Shown: positions 28,776 to 38,018 of the stretch, one piece after another
Layout: each line of letters opens with the position of its first letter
Numbering within the stretch: the stretch's first letter is position 1
NCBI GenBank assembly: GCA_002331385.1
Contig: DCYB01000005.1
Coordinates: 151,456 to 215,455, forward strand
Length of the DNA stretch: 64,000 nucleotides
Origin: Comamonadaceae bacterium UBA2121
Lineage (GTDB): Bacteria > Pseudomonadota > Gammaproteobacteria > Burkholderiales > Burkholderiaceae_C
Reading direction: 5' to 3'
Position numbers and translations under genes: made by a program
The notes under the pieces: model-generated
Database searches by the model: none
Told to the model about the DNA's origin: nothing
Seen by the model: only the letters and a program-made list of their open reading frames with translations

Positions 28776-28822
28776 AAAGCCTGTGGCAGCGGCGCAATCG
28801 CCGAAGCCACAGGCTTTTTTGT
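28776..28822 (+). terminator. Terminator ending the monooxygenase operon
   Basis: AAAGCCTGTGGC and GCCACAGGCTTTTTT pair across a loop that itself contains GGCG/CGCC. Symmetrical A and T runs suggest it also ends the leftward gene's neighbour in the opposite direction. Confidence 0.85.
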
Positions 28823-28846
28823 TTCCTGATCAGGGACGATGAACGC

Positions 28847-29845
28847 TCAATCCATGCGGATGTTGCGCTCCTTGATCAGCTTGCCCCAGCGGTCCAGCTC
28901 CTTGTTCAGGTGCGTGGCCAGCTCTTGCGGCGAGGTGCCGATGGGCTCGGCGCCGATGGACTCCAGCTTCTTCAGCGTCTCGGGGTCCTTCATGCCGTCG
29001 TTGAGGACCTTGTTGAGCTTGGCGACGACCTCGGGCGGCGTGCCCGCAGGAGCGAACACGGCGAACCATGGCGAGACTTCGTAGCCCGGCACGCCGGCTT
29101 CGGCGATGGTCGGCACGTCGGGCAGCGCGCTGGAGCGCTTGGACGTGGTCAGGCCCAGTGCGCGCAGCTTGCCCGACTGGATATGCGGACGCGCGGAGGT
29201 GATGCTGTCGAACATCAGATCCACCTGGCCACCGAGCATGTCGGTGATGGCCGGGCCGCTGCCCTTGTAGGGCACGTGCAGGATGTCCACGCCCGCCATG
29301 GAGGCGAACACTTCACCCGCCAGATGGATCGACGTGCCGTTGCCCGCCGATGCATACGTCAGCTTGCCCGGCTCCTTCTTGGCGTGGGCGATCACGTCCT
29401 TCACCGACTTGTCCGTGTTTTTCGCGGCGTTCACCACCAGCACGTTGGGCACCACGGCCAGCAGACTGATGGGTGCAAAGTCCTTCACCGGGTCGTAGGT
29501 CAGCTTGGCATACAGCGCCTTGTTCGTGGCCATGCCGATCGACGTGATCATGATGGTGTAGCCATCGCCCGGCTGCTTGGCCACGTAGTCCGCGCCAATG
29601 TTGCCGCCTGCGCCGGGACGGTTTTCGATAACGAACGACGTACCCAGCACGCGACCGGCTTTTTCACCCAGAGTGCGCGCAATCACGTCCATCGCGCCAC
29701 CTGGCGGGAACGGCACCACCCATTTGATCGGCTTGGAGGGCCAGTTTGCGTCCGGCTGCGCCAGCGCGGTGGAGGGCAGCAGGCCCGCGCCCGACAGAGC
29801 GGCAGCGGCGGTGAGCAGGGCAAAAGTGCGGCGTTGGAATGTCAT
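28847..29845 (-). CDS. Bug/TctC-family periplasmic solute-binding protein
   Basis: 332 residues with signal peptide (AALSGAGLLPSTALA) and NWPSKPIKWVVPFPPGGAMDVIART. It lies 65 bp downstream of the cycloisomerase gene on the same strand and should share its transcript; its ligand may be the substrate imported for that enzyme. Confidence 0.93.
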   Translation of the reverse strand: MTFQRRTFALLTAAAALSGAGLLPSTALAQPDANWPSKPIKWVVPFPPGGAMDVIARTLGEKAGRVLGTSFVIENRPGAGGNIGADYVAKQPGDGYTIMITSIGMATNKALYAKLTYDPVKDFAPISLLAVVPNVLVVNAAKNTDKSVKDVIAHAKKEPGKLTYASAGNGTSIHLAGEVFASMAGVDILHVPYKGSGPAITDMLGGQVDLMFDSITSARPHIQSGKLRALGLTTSKRSSALPDVPTIAEAGVPGYEVSPWFAVFAPAGTPPEVVAKLNKVLNDGMKDPETLKKLESIGAEPIGTSPQELATHLNKELDRWGKLIKERNIRMD

Positions 29846-29910
29846 GTTTGTCTTCCTTGGAAACAGGGGTTACGTGACGGATGCCGGGCATCCGGTGCTC
29901 TCTTGAGGGG

Positions 29911-31125
29911 TCAGTTTTGTGCGCTGGCGCGGCCCATGTCCACGTGAACGGGGGTCAGCCCGGCGCGTGCACGGTCAAAACGCGCGAGGCGTTCGGGCAC
30001 GACGGTGACGCCGAAGCCGGGTCCGTCCGGCAGCACCAGTTCGTAATCGCGGCGCTCCATCTGCGTCTCGACGATGTCGTCCACCAGCAGTTGCGGCCCG
30101 AACAGCTCGCAGTTGTGGTGCACGCCTGGCAAGGTGGCGAACACATGCGCCGATGCGGCACTGCCGAGCGACGTCTCCAGCATGGTGCCGCCGTACCAGC
30201 CGATGTCGGCCGCGTTGGCAATGGCGGCCACGGAGCGTGTGCGCACCAATCCGCCGTGCTTGGCGATCTTGAGCGAGAACACATGGCAGGCCTTGTGGCG
30301 TGCCAGGCGCATAGCGTCCTGCGGCGAGCAGACGGTTTCGTCCGCCATCACCAGCGCGGTATGCGGCAGCGTGGCCGTGAGGTCGCGCAGCGCTTCCTCG
30401 TTCCACTGGGCCACGGGTTGCTCGAACAGAGTCACGCCCGCATCGATCAGTTCAGGCACATAGCGGCGCGCGGTGTTGCCATCCCATGCCTGATTGATGT
30501 CCACCGTCATGCTGGCGCGGCCATTCACGGCGCGCGAGATGCGCGAGACATGCGCCACATCTTCCTGCGGCGTGCGGGCACCGATCTTCAGCTTGAAGAT
30601 GCGATGGCGGCGGATTTCGAGCATGCGCTCGGCCTCCTCGATGTCCTTGTCGGAATCACCGCTGGCCAGCGTCCATGCAAGCGGCAGACTGTCGTGCACC
30701 TTGCCGCCTAGCAACTGGTAGGCGGGCACGTTGAGCGAGCGCGCCACCGCATCGATGGCGGCCATCTCCACCGCCGCCTTGGCAAAGCGGTTGCCCTTGC
30801 AGACCACATCCATCTGCCGGATGAGCTGCTCGAAGCGCCCCGCGTCCTGGCCCGTGACGGCGGGCGCGAGGTATTGGTGGATGGCGTGCAGGATGCTCTC
30901 GGGCGACTCTTCGTTCCACGAAGGTCCGCCAATCGTCGCGGCTTCACCAAAACCGCAGGCACCATCGTTCAGCCACAACTGCACGATGACCGGGCTTTGG
31001 CGAAAGATCGCGCCGAACGACAGCTTGTGCGCCCGGATGGTGGGAATGTCCAGAATGCGCGCCTCGATGCGCTCGATGCGCAAGCCGGCGGGTGCAGCGG
31101 TCTGGATGGAAAGAGGTGTGCTCAT
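29911..31125 (-). CDS. Enolase-superfamily muconate cycloisomerase/mandelate racemase-like enzyme
   Basis: 404 residues from ATG 31125. N-terminal capping domain then a TIM barrel with KLKIGA (general base Lys), metal ligands Asp in MTVDINQAWD, Glu in LFEQPV and Asp/Glu in MADETV, and a second base Lys in SLKIAKHGG. The two-lysine pattern and barrel match the muconate lactonizing subgroup, which also includes N-acylamino acid racemases and dipeptide epimerases. No catechol dioxygenase is nearby, so muconate as substrate is not assured. Confidence 0.87.
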   Translation of the reverse strand: MSTPLSIQTAAPAGLRIERIEARILDIPTIRAHKLSFGAIFRQSPVIVQLWLNDGACGFGEAATIGGPSWNEESPESILHAIHQYLAPAVTGQDAGRFEQLIRQMDVVCKGNRFAKAAVEMAAIDAVARSLNVPAYQLLGGKVHDSLPLAWTLASGDSDKDIEEAERMLEIRRHRIFKLKIGARTPQEDVAHVSRISRAVNGRASMTVDINQAWDGNTARRYVPELIDAGVTLFEQPVAQWNEEALRDLTATLPHTALVMADETVCSPQDAMRLARHKACHVFSLKIAKHGGLVRTRSVAAIANAADIGWYGGTMLETSLGSAASAHVFATLPGVHHNCELFGPQLLVDDIVETQMERRDYELVLPDGPGFGVTVVPERLARFDRARAGLTPVHVDMGRASAQN

Positions 31126-31214
31126 GGCAGTGCAGAAAACCTGTGAATCTTGGTAACTGCGGCAGACCTTATCGTGGGGGGCACTTGCAAATCCAATGGT
31201 ATATATTGCACATT

Positions 31215-31233
31215 TCGTTCGATAGTATCGAAC
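31215..31233. promoter_or_regulatory. Palindromic operator between cycloisomerase and LysR gene
   Basis: CGTTCGATAGTATCGAACG is a perfect 19-bp palindrome with the LysR T-N11-A core. It lies 90 bp before the cycloisomerase start and 52 bp before the divergent LysR start. Confidence 0.65.
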
Positions 31234-31285
31234 GGTTTTCAATTTCAGGGAAAACCCTGAATGCATTTCGGGAGCAGCCAACGCA

Positions 31286-32200
31286 ATGGAATTGCGGCAA
31301 ATCCGGTATTTTTTGAGCGTCGCCGAGACCGAGCATCTCACCCAATCAGCCGACGAATTGTTTGTCACCCAATCCACACTCTCACACGGGTTAAGGCAGT
31401 TGGAAGCGGAGTTGGGCATGCCTTTGTTCGACCGCATCGGGCGCGGTCTCAAGCTGTCGCAGGCGGGCGTGGCTTTTCGCAGCTACGCCGCGCGTGCGCT
31501 GCAGGAGTTGGAGGCCGGTCGCATGGCGCTGGCGGACATGGCCGGCCTGCAATCGGGCACGCTCACGGTGGGCGTGATTCCCACGTTTCTCACGCTGTTC
31601 ATCCCGGACGTGGTGGCCGCGTTCAGCGCCGCCTACCCCGGCGTGCGCGTGATGGTGCGCGACCTGCTGAGTGGCCAGATCGAAGAGCAACTCATTGCCG
31701 GTCAGCTCGACCTGGGCATTGCCTTCCATCCCGCCAGCCGCGACGAGATCGAGGCCGCGCCGCTGTTTGACGAACGCATGTATCTCGTCGTGCACGCCAG
31801 CCATGCGCTGGCCAAACGCCGCACCATGCGCCTGCGCGAACTGGCCGACGTGCCGCTGGCCCTGCTGCCCGCCAGCTTCGCCACGCGCCGCCTGATCGAC
31901 AGCGCCTTCGCGCAGGCGCGCACCAAGCCGCCCGTGCGTGTGGAGATGGAATCGGTGGACGCGCTGCTGCTAGCCTGCCGCCATGCGCCGCTGGCAACGA
32001 TTGCCGCCGAACATGCGGCGCTGAACGCGGGCGCGGACATGCGCGCGATCCTGCTAATCGACCCGCTCACCGTGCGCCGCGCAGGCGTGCTGTGCCGCAG
32101 TGGCGCATCGCAAAGCGCGGCGGCAAGGGAGTTTGTCGCGTTGCTCAAGCCTGCGGTGCAGAAGGCGGCGCAGCGCAACGCCGCGCTGCGCGCTTCGTGA
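31286..32200 (+). CDS. LysR-family transcriptional regulator
   Basis: 304 residues: HTH MELRQIRYFLSVAETEHLTQSADELFVTQSTLSHGLRQLE... (first 60 residues) and an effector domain from about 90. Divergent from the cycloisomerase/Bug pair, with the palindrome at 31215 between them; the CatR/CbnR type of arrangement. Confidence 0.93.
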   Translation: MELRQIRYFLSVAETEHLTQSADELFVTQSTLSHGLRQLEAELGMPLFDRIGRGLKLSQAGVAFRSYAARALQELEAGRMALADMAGLQSGTLTVGVIPTFLTLFIPDVVAAFSAAYPGVRVMVRDLLSGQIEEQLIAGQLDLGIAFHPASRDEIEAAPLFDERMYLVVHASHALAKRRTMRLRELADVPLALLPASFATRRLIDSAFAQARTKPPVRVEMESVDALLLACRHAPLATIAAEHAALNAGADMRAILLIDPLTVRRAGVLCRSGASQSAAAREFVALLKPAVQKAAQRNAALRAS

Positions 32201-32677
32201 TCAGCCCTGCGCGGAGGCGGGCAGGCCAAAGATGCGGTCGAACGACCAGTTGAAGGCGTAGGTGTAGACGAGGAAAAACACCAGCAGCCCGGCCTCCATC
32301 AGCGTTGCTTCCCACAGGCTCACGCTGAACCACCACGCCATGAGCGGGATGAGAATGAGCGCAAGACCGCCCTCGAAGCCGAGCGCGTGCGCCACGCGGC
32401 GCGCAATGGAGCGGCCCCTCACGGTCTGTCTGGCTTCCCACTTCTCGAACAAGGTGTTGAAGGTGACGTTCCAGATGATCGCAATGGTGGACGCGGCCAC
32501 CGCCATCGCACCCGAATGGCCCGCGTTTTGGCCCAAGGCCATGAACATGGCGCTGGACACGATGATGGCAATGGCTTCGTACAGGCCGACGTAGATGACG
32601 CGGCGCCACGGCCCCTGCAGACCGGAGGCCTGAATGGAGTGCGCAGTTGTTGTATTCGTTGTTGCTGATTGACTCAT
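32201..32677 (-). CDS. PACE-family efflux transporter
   Basis: 158 residues with four membrane helices in two pairs; each pair is a bacterial transmembrane pair (BTP) domain: RRVIYVGLYEAIAIIVSSAMFMAL and HALGFEGGLALILIPLMAWWF. The family (AceI type) exports biocides such as chlorhexidine or polyamines by proton antiport. The stop touches the end of the convergent LysR gene; a LysR gene starts 74 bp away on the other strand. Confidence 0.88.
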   Translation of the reverse strand: MSQSATTNTTTAHSIQASGLQGPWRRVIYVGLYEAIAIIVSSAMFMALGQNAGHSGAMAVAASTIAIIWNVTFNTLFEKWEARQTVRGRSIARRVAHALGFEGGLALILIPLMAWWFSVSLWEATLMEAGLLVFFLVYTYAFNWSFDRIFGLPASAQG

Positions 32678-32750
32678 GATTGCTGAAGTTTATGCGCCCC
32701 GAGTTGAAGTAAAAAGTCAGAATCTTTCAGTTTTTCTGATAGATTGCGCC

Positions 32751-33686
32751 ATGGCTTCCGCTGCTTCCGCGTTCACTTCCGACAATGTGCAGGTGTTTCT
32801 GGCCGTGCTCGACCACGGCTCGTTCTCTGCGGCGGCGCGCTCGCTCTCGCGCGTGCCGTCGGCGGTCAGCATGACGATCGGTCTGCTGGAGGCGGAGCTG
32901 GATCTGCAGCTTTTCGACCGCAGCACGCGCGAGCCGAGGCCGACCGCCGCCGCCCGCGCGCTGGAGCCGCAGGCGCGTCTGCTCGCGCAGCAATTGGCGC
33001 AGCTCAACCATCTCGCCGAATCGATGCAAATGGGACTGGAGGAGCGCCTGACCTTCGCCATTGCGCCCGAGCTGCTGTCCACCAACTGGGCCGATGCACT
33101 CACGCCGCTGATGGCGGAATTTCCCGCGTTGGCCGTAGAAGTGCTCGCCGCCCCGCAAACCGACGCGCTGCAACTGGTGCATAGCGGACGCGCGCATCTG
33201 GCACTGGTGTTCGAGCGCCCCGCCATCGATGGCCGGGAAGATTTCCAGGAGATGGGCCAGGAAACGCTGGTCGCCGTCATGTCGCCGCAATACACCCCCT
33301 GGACCGACGCGCAGGCCGAGCTGGGCCCGGGCGCCCGGCTGACCACCGAACGCCTTGCGCTCGCGCGCCAGATTCTCGTGGCCAGCCGCGATCCGCAGCA
33401 AACCGATCTGCGCTTTGTGTTTTCGCGCCAGCTTTGGCGCACCGACAGCCATCTAGCCGCGCTCTCGCTCATCAGCGCCGGACTGGGTTGGGGTTGGCTG
33501 CCCAAAGGCCTCGTCGAATCGCACATCCACGCGGGCAGTCTGCTGGAGATTCCAGTGGACAACATCAGCAACGGCTCCACGCTGTTCGTGGATTGGGTCT
33601 GGTCACGTGAGCGCGCCCTTGGTCTGGGGGCGCAGCGATTCATTGCACTCATGCGCGCGCGGCGTAGCCGGGGCGCCGCACCCTGA
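32751..33686 (+). CDS. LysR-family transcriptional regulator
   Basis: 311 residues from ATG 32751 (a longer frame from 32676 would run into the PACE start). HTH DNVQVFLAVLDHGSFSAAARSLSRVPSAVSMTIGLLE at the N-terminus, effector domain after about 90. Divergent from the PACE gene, the common arrangement in which the LysR protein regulates that pump; it may also act on the amidohydrolase downstream. Confidence 0.9.
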   Translation: MASAASAFTSDNVQVFLAVLDHGSFSAAARSLSRVPSAVSMTIGLLEAELDLQLFDRSTREPRPTAAARALEPQARLLAQQLAQLNHLAESMQMGLEERLTFAIAPELLSTNWADALTPLMAEFPALAVEVLAAPQTDALQLVHSGRAHLALVFERPAIDGREDFQEMGQETLVAVMSPQYTPWTDAQAELGPGARLTTERLALARQILVASRDPQQTDLRFVFSRQLWRTDSHLAALSLISAGLGWGWLPKGLVESHIHAGSLLEIPVDNISNGSTLFVDWVWSRERALGLGAQRFIALMRARRSRGAAP

Positions 33687-33722
33687 CATCGCCATCTTTC
33701 CAAACAACGCCAGGAGACCACC

Positions 33723-34949
33723 ATGACCCCACACATCGACAACGCCCGCCTGGCCGACGGCAGACTGGTGCGGCTCTCGCTGAAAGCAGGCCGCATCGAC
33801 GCCATCGTGCCAATGGAGCACGCCCCGGCGGCCACCAGTGCAGCGCTCGATCTGCACGGGCAACTGGTGCTGCCTTTGCTGTTCGATGGGCATTTGCACC
33901 TCGACAAAACCTTGCTGGGCCTGCCGTGGATGCCGCACGCCGCCGGCCCCTCGCGCGAGAGCCGCATCGACACCGAGTTGCACCTCATGCCCCACCTGCC
34001 GCTGTCCACCGCCGAGCGCGCCGGTCACCTGATTCGCGCCTGCGCCGCACATGGCACGGGCACGCTACGCACACACGTGGACGTGGAACCGCGCAACGGC
34101 CTCAAGGCACTGGAAGGCGTGCTGCAGGCGCGCGCCGACCATCGGCAATGGATGAACATCCAGATCGTCGCGTTTCCGCAGACCGGAGTGATGCGCAGCC
34201 CCGGCACGCTGGCCTTGCTCGACGCTGCCGTGGCTGCTGGAGCCGATTTGGTCGGCGGTATCGATCCCTGCGAGATCGATGCCGACCCCAAGGGCCAGCT
34301 CGACGGCATCTTCGCCATTGCCGAGCGGCGCGGCGTGGGGGTCGACATCCACCTGCACGAGGGCGGCGAACTGGGCCTGTTTTCCATCCGCGAAATCTGC
34401 CAGCGCACGCGCGCCCTGGGCATGCAGGGCAAGGTCACGATCAGCCATGGCTTCAGCCTCGGTCATGTTCCCGAAAGCCGCGCCCGCGCCAGCGCCACGC
34501 TCATGTCCGACGCCGGCGTTCACCTGCTCACCCACGGCGCCGCCTCGCACCCGTTGCCGCCGCTGGCGTTGCTGCGCGAACACGGCGTGACGGTTTTCGC
34601 AGGCAACGACAACGTGCGCGATATCTGGTCGCCCTACGGCACAGGGGATGCGCTGGAGCGCGCCTCGATCATCGGCTGGCGCGCAGATTGGCGCACCGAT
34701 GCGCAGATGCTGGATGCGTTCGATCTGGTGACGGCATCGGCGGCGCGCGCCATGGGGCTGCCGTTCGAAGGCATCGCTGTGGGCGCTGCGGCGAGCTTCT
34801 TTGTCGTCGATGCGGGGAGTGTGGCGCAGGCGCTGGGGGCGCACCCGGTGCGGCGCATGGTCGTGCGGGAAGGGGTGGTGTTGGCGCACAACGGAGTGGT
34901 GTGTGAAGGGGGGCCGCGACCGCTCGGGGAGTTGGTTCGCGCTACATAA
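33723..34949 (+). CDS. Cytosine deaminase-like amidohydrolase
   Basis: 408 residues. Metal-dependent amidohydrolase: zinc pair in FDGHLHLDKT, a His in DIHLHEGG, His in VTISHGFSLG, and the metal-binding Asp in FAGNDNVRDIW. These motifs place it in the cytosine deaminase/N-isopropylammelide amidohydrolase subgroup, which deaminates or deaminates-like hydrolyses N-heterocycles. It stands alone 36 bp after a LysR gene. GGAGACC lies before the ATG. Confidence 0.85.
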   Translation: MTPHIDNARLADGRLVRLSLKAGRIDAIVPMEHAPAATSAALDLHGQLVLPLLFDGHLHLDKTLLGLPWMPHAAGPSRESRIDTELHLMPHLPLSTAERAGHLIRACAAHGTGTLRTHVDVEPRNGLKALEGVLQARADHRQWMNIQIVAFPQTGVMRSPGTLALLDAAVAAGADLVGGIDPCEIDADPKGQLDGIFAIAERRGVGVDIHLHEGGELGLFSIREICQRTRALGMQGKVTISHGFSLGHVPESRARASATLMSDAGVHLLTHGAASHPLPPLALLREHGVTVFAGNDNVRDIWSPYGTGDALERASIIGWRADWRTDAQMLDAFDLVTASAARAMGLPFEGIAVGAAASFFVVDAGSVAQALGAHPVRRMVVREGVVLAHNGVVCEGGPRPLGELVRAT

Positions 34950-34990
34950 AGCGCCTTGCGGGAGGGTGCGTCGGCGGGTGCATCGTCGGC

Positions 34991-35760
34991 GCGATGCGCG
35001 CGCTCTGCTTGACTTGCTCCCTCGCCCGCTTGCGGGAGAGGGTTGGGGTGAGGGTGAATGCGGCCTCTGTTCATGCGCTTTGCTTTTTCTCTCGTTGCGC
35101 TGTCGTTGCTTCATAGCCTGAACCTGATCTTCCTTTACTTCCCGGAGCCGGGGGAGTGCGCCCCGGCGGCGCAGTCACTTTCATTTGTCTTGCCAAATGA
35201 AAGTAACCAAAGCAAAGGCGTTGGCGCGGCGGAACTCACTATGCGCACTGCGTGCGCGCCGTTCAGACAGCCGCCGCAAGTCAGTTTTTGGGGAGGTGGC
35301 TGCTGCGTCCTGCGGCGCAGCAGCGGTGCGATGCGCGCGCTCTGCTTGTCTTTCCCCCTCGCCCGCTTGCGGGAGAGGGTTGGGGTGAGGGTGAATACGG
35401 CCTTTGCTTGTGCGCCTTGCTCGTTCTTCTTGCATCGTCGTTGCTTCGTAGCCTGAACCTGCTCTTCCTTCGCTCCCGGTGCCGGGGAGTGCGCCCCGGC
35501 GGCGCAGTCACTTTCATTTGTCGTGCCAAATGAAAGTAACCAAAGCAAAGGCGTTTATGCGTCAGAACTCACTGTGCGCTCTGCGAGCGCGCCGTTCAGA
35601 CAGCCGCCGCAAGTCAGTTTTTGGGGAGGTGGCTGCTGCGTCCTGCGGCGCAGCAGCGGTGCGGTGCGCGCGCTCTGCGCTGTCGCTTCTTACTTTCTCC
35701 CTCTCCCGCCTGCGGGAGAGGGCTGGGGTGAGGGTGAATGCGGCCTTCGCTCATGCGCCT
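34991..35760. repeat. Tandem intergenic repeat, about 335 bp, 2.3 copies
   Basis: Units begin at 34991, 35328 and 35661 (the last partial). Each holds a hairpin of the CCCTCGCCCGCTTGCGGGAG type, then GGTTGGGGTGAGGGTGAA, a TCATTTGTCTTGCCAAATGA hairpin followed by AAGTAACCAAAGC, and a GCCGCCGCAAGTCAGTTTTT stretch. Copies are close to identical at their ends and diverge in the middle. Open frames across it are not conserved between copies in a coding-like way. The 920 bp from 34950 to 35869 hold no gene. Confidence 0.85.
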
Positions 35761-35869
35761 CAAAAACCCGAGCGACTGCATTCCATTGCGCACAGGAACA
35801 CAATGTCCGCATGGGGAGAAGCACATCGCATTCCGCCCTTTCATTCCAACTCCAGAGAAAGTTTTCTTC

Positions 35870-36850
35870 ATGCACAACCGTCGCCACTTTCTGGCCTCCA
35901 GCGCCGCTGTGACCTTGCCTGCCCTGCTTCCCGGCCTTGCCCGGGCTGAGAAGCCGTGGCCTGAGGCGCGCACGATTCGGGTGGTGATTCCGTATGTGGC
36001 GGGGGGCGTGTCCGACTCCGTGGGGCGGCGCTTGCTGGAGCAGGTGTCGCACTCGCTGGGGCAGTCGATCATCGTGGACAACAAGGGCGGCGCGGGTGGC
36101 ACGCTGGGCATGGGCGAAGTGGCGCGGGCCAAGGCCGATGGCTACACGTTGGCGCTGAGCGCGATCAGCCCGTTGACGTTGCAGCCTCACCTGATGAAGC
36201 TGCCCTATCAGTTCAAGGACCTCGTGGGCGTGGCGCCGATGATGTATTCGCCCGTCTATCTGATGGCGACCACCGCGTTCCAGGGCAAGACTTTTGAGGA
36301 CATGGTTGCCGCTGCCAAGGCCAAGCCGGGCAGCATCCGCTGGGCCACTTCGGGAATCGGCTCGGTCGGGCACATCATGCTGGAGCAGGTGCAGGCCAAG
36401 ACCGGCGCACAGTTCATTCACGTGCCGTACAAGGGCATCGCGCAAACGGTGACCGATGCCGCCAGCGCGCAGTTCGAGGTGATGACGGGAAATCCGTTTG
36501 GCACCATCAACAGCCTGATCGATCAGGGCAAGCTGCGCCTGCTGGCCACGACCGGGCCCAAGCGGGCGCCGAACCAGTCCGCCATCGCCACACTGGCTGA
36601 AAAGGGCATCCCCGAGGCGAACCTCACCTCCATGTTCGGCTTCATGGCCCCGGCGGGCACGCCTGCCGATGTCATCGCGCGGCTGAACAAGGTGATCCTC
36701 GCTGAGATCGCCACGCCGACGATTCAGGATGCCATGCATGCTTCCGACAATGTGTCGCTCACGCAGAGCGCGGCGGAATTCGACGCCCAGATGCAGCAGG
36801 AAAGCCGCAACAATGCCTCCATCGTGAAGAAGGCAAACATCTCCATCTGA
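35870..36850 (+). CDS. Bug/TctC-family periplasmic solute-binding protein
   Basis: 326 residues from ATG 35870. A twin-arginine-like signal (RRHFLASSAAVTLPALLPG) precedes PWPEARTIRVVIPYVAGGVSDSVGRRL. A longer frame from 35738 would start inside the repeat and is rejected. It stands alone behind the tandem repeat, with no enzyme or regulator beside it. Confidence 0.9.
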   Translation: MHNRRHFLASSAAVTLPALLPGLARAEKPWPEARTIRVVIPYVAGGVSDSVGRRLLEQVSHSLGQSIIVDNKGGAGGTLGMGEVARAKADGYTLALSAISPLTLQPHLMKLPYQFKDLVGVAPMMYSPVYLMATTAFQGKTFEDMVAAAKAKPGSIRWATSGIGSVGHIMLEQVQAKTGAQFIHVPYKGIAQTVTDAASAQFEVMTGNPFGTINSLIDQGKLRLLATTGPKRAPNQSAIATLAEKGIPEANLTSMFGFMAPAGTPADVIARLNKVILAEIATPTIQDAMHASDNVSLTQSAAEFDAQMQQESRNNASIVKKANISI

Positions 36851-36945
36851 CGGACCGCGGGCGCTGCGCAGGCGCTCCCGTCCTACGTGGCGCGGCGTGG
36901 TTGGGGTCACAATGGCTGACCTCAACCGCCCTCTTTCCACCGCAG

Positions 36946-37842
36946 ATGTCCGACAAGAACGAAACGGCACAACGCCCCGCCTTTCCCTTTTCCATCGACG
37001 ACCCGCAGCTCGCCGCGCTGTGGCAGCAATGGCAGCCCGGCACGCCGAGTCCAGGCGGCAAGCCAGGTGATTTGGAGCTGCAGGATTTCGACCCCTCCTC
37101 CAAACCTTTCTCGCAGGGCGACAAGTCGGACAACAAGCAGATCGTCATGCGCCTGGCGGATGAACTGGATCAGCTCCAGCAGGTGTTTTATGCTGACCGT
37201 CGCTACAAGCTGCTCGTCGTGCTGCAAGGGATGGACACGGCGGGCAAGGACGGCACGGCACGCGGCGTGTTCGGCGAGATGAGCCCGCTGGGCGTGCGCA
37301 CGGTGAGCTGGAAAGCGCCCACCGATCTGGAAAAATCGCACGACTACCTCTGGCGCATCCACCAGCAGATGCCTGGCGCGGGCGAGATTGTCATCTTCAA
37401 TCGCAGCCAGTACGAAGACGTGCTGGTGCCCGTGGTGAATCAATGGATCACGCCCGAGCAGCAGCGCCAGCGTTATGCGCAGATCAATGATTTCGAACGC
37501 ATGCTGGCCGAGAACGGCACGGTGATTCTCAAGTTCATGCTGCACATCAGCAAGGAGGAGCAGCGCCAGCGCCTGCAAGAGCGTCTGGACGACCCCGCCA
37601 AGCACTGGAAGTTCGACATGGGCGACATCGAAGTGCGCAAGCAATGGGCCGCATACCAGCATGCCTACGCGCAATTGCTGCCCGCCACACACACGCCGTG
37701 GGCGCCATGGACGATCGTGCCTGCCGACTCGAAAACGCACCGCAACCTGATGATTGCCACGATCACCACCGCCGTGGTGCAGAACCTGAAACTGCAATAT
37801 CCCGAGGGCGATCCGGCACTCACGAACTTCAAGGTGGAATAA
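36946..37842 (+). CDS. ppk2: Polyphosphate kinase 2 family (PPK2)
   Basis: 298 residues. Uses polyphosphate to phosphorylate nucleotides. Walker A loop GMDTAGKDGT at 95-104 (Lys101), the following lid region, and IVIFNRSQYEDVL, the Walker B region in the FNRS form typical of class III/related PPK2 proteins rather than the FDRS form. Stands alone. ATG 36946 is chosen over an upstream TTG because the family homology begins soon after it. Confidence 0.92.
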   Translation: MSDKNETAQRPAFPFSIDDPQLAALWQQWQPGTPSPGGKPGDLELQDFDPSSKPFSQGDKSDNKQIVMRLADELDQLQQVFYADRRYKLLVVLQGMDTAGKDGTARGVFGEMSPLGVRTVSWKAPTDLEKSHDYLWRIHQQMPGAGEIVIFNRSQYEDVLVPVVNQWITPEQQRQRYAQINDFERMLAENGTVILKFMLHISKEEQRQRLQERLDDPAKHWKFDMGDIEVRKQWAAYQHAYAQLLPATHTPWAPWTIVPADSKTHRNLMIATITTAVVQNLKLQYPEGDPALTNFKVE

Positions 37843-38018
37843 GGCGCCAGACCTAATTTGAGAGGGCGCGAGCGCACTGGTGGATGCTATCGCCTTGAGA
37901 AATCTCAAGGGTATGCGATGCAAGCATGGCAACGATACTCAGTTGCCTTGGACACGCATTGCAACCCGGCCTAAAGTGCGGGCGTTGTGACCCCTTCGAG
38001 TCACGCGAGGCCCATCAC

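Noticed and set aside
36901..36945. Upstream TTG start for PPK2
   Set aside because: The added residues are not family-like, and ATG 36946 is a normal start for this protein.
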